Notes under the pieces: generated by a model | Told to the model about the DNA's origin: nothing | What the model saw: the letters and a program-made list of their open reading frames with translations, nothing else | The model's database searches: none | Part shown: positions 60,824 to 64,000 of the stretch, piece by piece | Numbering within the stretch: position 1 is the stretch's first letter | Layout: each line of letters starts with the position of its first letter | Made by a program: the position numbers and the translations under genes | DNA from: an uncultured Oscillospiraceae bacterium | Lineage (GTDB): Bacteria; Bacillota; Clostridia; Oscillospirales; Oscillospiraceae | Reading direction: 5' to 3' | Length of the DNA: 64,000 nucleotides | Assembly: GCA_934646185.1 (NCBI GenBank) | Contig: CAKUEH010000005.1 | Location: forward strand, 78,280 to 142,279

Positions 60824-62041
60824 TGTATGATCAGTTTCGTCTAAGAGCTTCCGAAATGCGATATAGACGCCGAATGTCCAGCCCAGCATGGCGGGCATTT
60901 TATATTCATCCGTCACCTGCACAGAGCCGTCCGCCATGTTGTATTTCTCCCACAAATGACCGGTCTGTGCAAAACAGCGTTCGACTGTCCGGCTGAATTT
61001 TTGCGCAATGCGCATTGCATCAGCTTCATATCCGTACCGCAGAAGTCCGTCCACGACGATTTTATGCGCAGGCGGCCAGCCGTTCGGCCACCCCCATTGA
61101 AAGACGCCGGGAACGGTATGCTTTTCACAGACGGTCAGGCCGTAGCGCGTTTCCATACGCGGCAGCAGCCGGACAGCGGCGGCGGCTTCGTCCGGCGTGG
61201 CCATCCCCGTAAAAAGCGGATAGAAGCAGGAGGCGCTGACAAGCGCCGTGCGCGCCTGCCGTTCCGCGTCATAATCATAAAAGATGCCGTCCGCGTCCTG
61301 CAGGTATTTCCTGCAAAGCCTGCCGCGCCGGTCGCGGCAGGCTTCCCATTGCCGCGCTTTGTCCGGCTGTCCAAGCAGACGGGCAAAGGATGCGAGCTGA
61401 TCCTCCTGCGCCCACAAAAGAGCGTTGAGATCGGCCGGCGCATAGCAATAGACCCTGTGCGCCATACGCGGAGTAAAGTCCCAGCCGCATTCACCGGAAG
61501 CATACATCCCGCGCGCCAGCGCCGCATCAGTTCCCTCCGGACGATATCCCATACGGCTGCACAGACAATCCACGGCAGCCTTTACCCGGCCTTCGGGAAG
61601 CGGCTGACAGTCATAATGGCTGAGTCCGAAATCAAACGTGCGCTGTGTCTGCCAGAAATCGTGCTCCCTGCAAATGGACGTATACGCCGCCTTCAGCCAT
61701 ACGCGGTCGCGCGTCACATCATATGCCGCGCGCACCATAAGGGCCAGAAACGGCGGCTGCGAATTAAACAGGTAGTCTTCCCGATTCCCGTTCGGCACGA
61801 AGCCGAACCGGTCAAGAAGCGCGCGCAGATTGTCAATGGTCCAGACAGCCTGCCGCACATTGCCCTGCAGCAGAAGTCCCTGATTGATAAAGTAAGAATC
61901 CCAGTAGTATAATTCCTGAAACAGATCGGAAACGCACGGACAGAGATACGGGTACGGCAGCCCCAGCAGCGGCGGGTGATCCAGCATGTTTTCCCGGATC
62001 GTGAGCGGCAGGTTCTGTTCAATATAATCGTCGATCGTCAT
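60821..62041 (-). CDS. GH37-like alpha,alpha-trehalase
   Basis: A 406-residue glycosidase with the trehalase signatures: ELYYWDSYFINQGLL, VPNGNREDYLFNSQPP, CGWDFTPRM with the putative acid Asp, QWGWPNGWPP and EKYN with the putative base. In signature 2 the family's QWDxP appears as QWGWP, so an Asp is replaced by Gly. It is shorter than the 500-550 residues of typical trehalases and has no signal peptide; it may act on trehalose or another glucoside. ATG 62041 follows AGGAAG; an ATG at 62074 has no ribosome site. Confidence 0.82.
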   Translation of the reverse strand: MTIDDYIEQNLPLTIRENMLDHPPLLGLPYPYLCPCVSDLFQELYYWDSYFINQGLLLQGNVRQAVWTIDNLRALLDRFGFVPNGNREDYLFNSQPPFLALMVRAAYDVTRDRVWLKAAYTSICREHDFWQTQRTFDFGLSHYDCQPLPEGRVKAAVDCLCSRMGYRPEGTDAALARGMYASGECGWDFTPRMAHRVYCYAPADLNALLWAQEDQLASFARLLGQPDKARQWEACRDRRGRLCRKYLQDADGIFYDYDAERQARTALVSASCFYPLFTGMATPDEAAAAVRLLPRMETRYGLTVCEKHTVPGVFQWGWPNGWPPAHKIVVDGLLRYGYEADAMRIAQKFSRTVERCFAQTGHLWEKYNMADGSVQVTDEYKMPAMLGWTFGVYIAFRKLLDETDHT

Positions 62042-62086
62042 AGTCTTCCTGATAGATGTTCCTTGTGTATGCATACCGCGCCAATG

Positions 62087-63121
62087 TCAGGAGCCTTTCT
62101 GCCGTGTATCCATAGAGACGGGCCCGGCGGCCCGGTACGTTGTCTGCGCCGTCTTCGGCGTTACGACGGCCGCGGGCGGTATGATCCCGCGGATATAGCT
62201 GCGGACATTTTCTATCGCCGTTTCCTGCAGGCGCTTTCTGCATTCCAGCGCGGCCCAGCTGATGTGCGGCGTAATGACGCAGTTCTTTGCGGAGAGCAGG
62301 GGGTTCTGCATGGAGACCGGTTCGACTTCGATCGCATCGAGTCCGGCACCGGCGATTTTTCCGCTGTTCAGCGCATCGGCAAGCGCCTGATCATCCACGA
62401 GCCCGCCGCGGCTGTTGTTAATGAGAATGACGCCGTCCTTCATTTTGTTAATTGACGTGCGGCAGATCATATGATGGTTTTCGGCAAAAAGCGGGCAATG
62501 CAGAAAAATCACATCGGCCGATGCATATAATGTATCCAGGTCGGTATAACGGCAGTCTTCATTCTCCCATGCCGGATCGTGATACATGTCATATGCCATG
62601 ATCCTCATACCGAATGCGCGCAGGATCCGCGCTGTGATCTTTCCGATGCGGCCAAGTCCGATGATCCCTGCCGTTTTGCCCTCCAGCTCCATTACGGGGT
62701 AGTCCCAGAAGCACCAGTCTCCCGGCCCGCCGCTGCGTCCCTTTCGAACCTCGCAATCATGATGGGCCACGCGGTTTGTCAGTTCCAACAGCAGCGCAAC
62801 GGCATTCTGGCTGATCGCCTCACTGCCGTAGCTCGGTACGTTGCAGACCGTGATGCCAAGCTCCCGGCAGCAGTCTATGTCTACGGTGTTGTAGCCGGTG
62901 GCAATGACGCTGATGAGCTTGAGCTCTTTGCACTGCCGCAGCGTTTCGGCGGTCAGTACAGTCTTGTTGAGCAGGACAATATCCGCGTTTCCGATCCGCG
63001 CGGCCGCTTCGCTCGGCTCGGTATGGGGATAGAGCGCCGTTTCGCCCAATTCACACAGCGCCGACCAGTCCATTTCTCCGGGATTCTCCCGTGGTTTATC
63101 CAATAAAACGATCTTATGCAT
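62087..63121 (-). CDS. D-isomer-specific 2-hydroxyacid dehydrogenase
   Basis: A 344-residue NAD-dependent dehydrogenase. The dinucleotide motif GIIGLGRIGKITARIL sits in the Rossmann domain, followed by the catalytic Arg in INNSRGGLVD, Glu in GLDAIEVEP and His in ITPHISWA. It interconverts a 2-keto acid and a D-2-hydroxy acid such as glycerate or glyoxylate-type substrates. ATG 63121 follows AAGGACAAGAG, 10 bases after the aldolase stop, so the two are an operon. The long open frame to 63247 is inside the aldolase gene. Confidence 0.9.
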   Translation of the reverse strand: MHKIVLLDKPRENPGEMDWSALCELGETALYPHTEPSEAAARIGNADIVLLNKTVLTAETLRQCKELKLISVIATGYNTVDIDCCRELGITVCNVPSYGSEAISQNAVALLLELTNRVAHHDCEVRKGRSGGPGDWCFWDYPVMELEGKTAGIIGLGRIGKITARILRAFGMRIMAYDMYHDPAWENEDCRYTDLDTLYASADVIFLHCPLFAENHHMICRTSINKMKDGVILINNSRGGLVDDQALADALNSGKIAGAGLDAIEVEPVSMQNPLLSAKNCVITPHISWAALECRKRLQETAIENVRSYIRGIIPPAAVVTPKTAQTTYRAAGPVSMDTRQKGS

Positions 63122-63131
63122 GCTCTTGTCC

Positions 63132-63896
63132 TTATCCGATCTGCGCGAGGCGCGTAAATGTTTCGTGGATCCCCATCTGTAAAAACTGCACATCTGTACC
63201 GGTCCAGTAGACGTTGGCTCCCATCTGATGAAAACGCAGCGCATCATCCGGCGTATTACAGAAGATGCCGCAGGATTTTCCGTAGCTCCGCGCGATATCG
63301 AAGACCTTTTGAATGGATTCCGTCATAATGGGAGAGTAGATATCCAGCGGTGTGCCGACCATAACGGACATGTCATACGGCCCGATCATGACGGCCGAGA
63401 TATGCGCGGCATACGCATCCAGCATGGCGGGCAGATTTGCGATGCCCTTCGGCGATTCGATCTGAGGCATCAGGATGCGGCTGCAATTAAAGTGGCCGAT
63501 GGTTTCGCCGTGATAGAATTGCAGATTGCCGCCATTTCCTTTTCGGCCGACCGGATGGAAGCACAGCCCGTCTATGACCGTTTTCAGCTGTTCGACCGTT
63601 TCCGTGCGCGGCACCATGATGCCGTCTGCCCCCATATCCAGCGGCTTCGCTGCCAGATGATAGTAAGCGTCCTGAATGCGCACGACAGACGGCAGACCCA
63701 TCATGCGGCACATATGCAGCATGGGGACGAGATTTTGCGCATCATAGCGGCCATGCTCGGCGTCGAACAACAGAAAGTCCAGATTGGGGTGGTCCATTTT
63801 GGACAGCAGGATCGGGTCGAGCACCAGTCCGCATGTCGTGCCGCAAACCGGCTGCCGCGCCTCCAGTTTTTCTTTTAACTGTTCCAGACGAGTCAT
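63132..63896 (-). CDS. HpcH/HpaI-family class II aldolase
   Basis: A 254-residue aldolase of the HpaI/2-keto-3-deoxy-sugar acid type: FLLFDAEHGRYD (metal-binding Glu and catalytic His region), GADGIMVPRTET, and MPQIESPKGIANL with a metal Glu, then GPYDMS. It cleaves 2-keto-3-deoxy acids to pyruvate and an aldehyde. With the hydroxyacid dehydrogenase downstream, the pair suggests a sugar-acid degradation branch. ATG 63896 follows CAGGAGGATC; an upstream in-frame ATG at 63914 lies before that site. Confidence 0.88.
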   Translation of the reverse strand: MTRLEQLKEKLEARQPVCGTTCGLVLDPILLSKMDHPNLDFLLFDAEHGRYDAQNLVPMLHMCRMMGLPSVVRIQDAYYHLAAKPLDMGADGIMVPRTETVEQLKTVIDGLCFHPVGRKGNGGNLQFYHGETIGHFNCSRILMPQIESPKGIANLPAMLDAYAAHISAVMIGPYDMSVMVGTPLDIYSPIMTESIQKVFDIARSYGKSCGIFCNTPDDALRFHQMGANVYWTGTDVQFLQMGIHETFTRLAQIG

Positions 63897-63910
63897 ACGA
63901 TCCTCCTGTC

Positions 63911-64000
63911 TCAAATTCTCATAATTTTGAGCTCATCGCCGCTTGCGTAGGCCAATTCCATGATGCGCTGGACATGCACGGCGTCGGACGCGGGCACGAC
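63911..64000 (-). CDS. C-terminal end of a Gfo/Idh-type oxidoreductase (partial)
   Basis: The last 29 residues of a minus-strand gene that continues past the window edge, ending VQRIMELAYASGDELKIMRI. This tail resembles the C-terminus of Gfo/Idh/MocA oxidoreductases (AHVQRIMELAYxSG). Its stop lies 15 bases before the aldolase start, so it is in the same operon. Assignment from the tail only. Confidence 0.5.
   Translation of the reverse strand, partial: VVPASDAVHVQRIMELAYASGDELKIMRI

Overview
The window looks like chromosome from an anaerobic Firmicute of the class Clostridia, probably an Oscillospirales-type gut commensal. This is inferred from the moderately GC-rich coding sequence, strong AGGAGG ribosome sites, several lipoprotein-dependent sugar ABC importers of the LplB/YtcP and MalF/MalG types, YesM/YesN-type two-component systems, and debris of IS66 and Tn1549-like mobile DNA. 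I saw no rRNA, tRNA or CRISPR array.

Layout. (1) 1-8.3 kb: the tail of an unknown gene, a beta-helix GH28-like glycosidase, two permeases, a binding lipoprotein, and a response regulator/sensor kinase pair. (2) 8.5-23.5 kb: a minus-strand operon (binding protein, two permeases, TIM-barrel glycosidase) divergent from a plus-strand sensor kinase/response regulator, esterase, GDSL hydrolase, zinc dehydrogenase, Gfo/Idh oxidoreductase and GH38-like (DUF5054) enzyme. It ends in a 20-codon stub resembling D-lyxose isomerase. (3) 23.9-27.4 kb: an IS66-family element followed by the broken ends of a tyrosine recombinase and a phosphoesterase, then a HAD phosphatase. (4) 28.8-43.95 kb: a compact sigma-54 island. 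rpoN converges on a six-gene minus-strand operon (M24 peptidase, aminotransferase, iron alcohol dehydrogenase, DapA-type aldolase, PdxA2, DtnK). That operon diverges from a PrpR_N/PAS/AAA+ sigma-54 activator, which is followed by a ribose-type ABC importer with two permeases. Both operons have near-perfect -24/-12 promoters (37071-37087 minus, 39221-39237 plus). (5) 43.95-51.3 kb: a decayed conjugative element and other gene fragments: helicase tail, XRE regulator, InlB-repeat fragment, DUF3846 protein, metK, an AT-rich nuclease-like gene, a methyltransferase with an internal stop, a candidate oriT, mobC, a relaxase head fused to an acetyltransferase tail, and a GH94 head abutting a response-regulator tail. 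(6) 51.4-64 kb: a ROK regulator, a mannoside operon (binding protein, two permeases, GH38 mannosidase, six-hairpin glycosidase), a phosphoesterase, and a minus-strand group of GH37-like trehalase, 2-hydroxyacid dehydrogenase, HpcH/HpaI aldolase and the tail of a Gfo/Idh oxidoreductase.

How it fits together. Regions 1, 2 and 6 are catabolic cassettes for complex carbohydrates: import by lipoprotein/ABC systems, cytoplasmic glycosidases and oxidoreductases, and local two-component or ROK control. Region 4 is the most distinctive. The sigma factor, its activator, both target promoters, an importer and a catabolic operon lie within 15 kb. The DtnK/PdxA2 pair points to a four-carbon acid sugar or hydroxy-amino acid, but the peptidase, aminotransferase, aldolase and alcohol dehydrogenase go beyond the known threonate/erythronate route, so the pathway may be undescribed.
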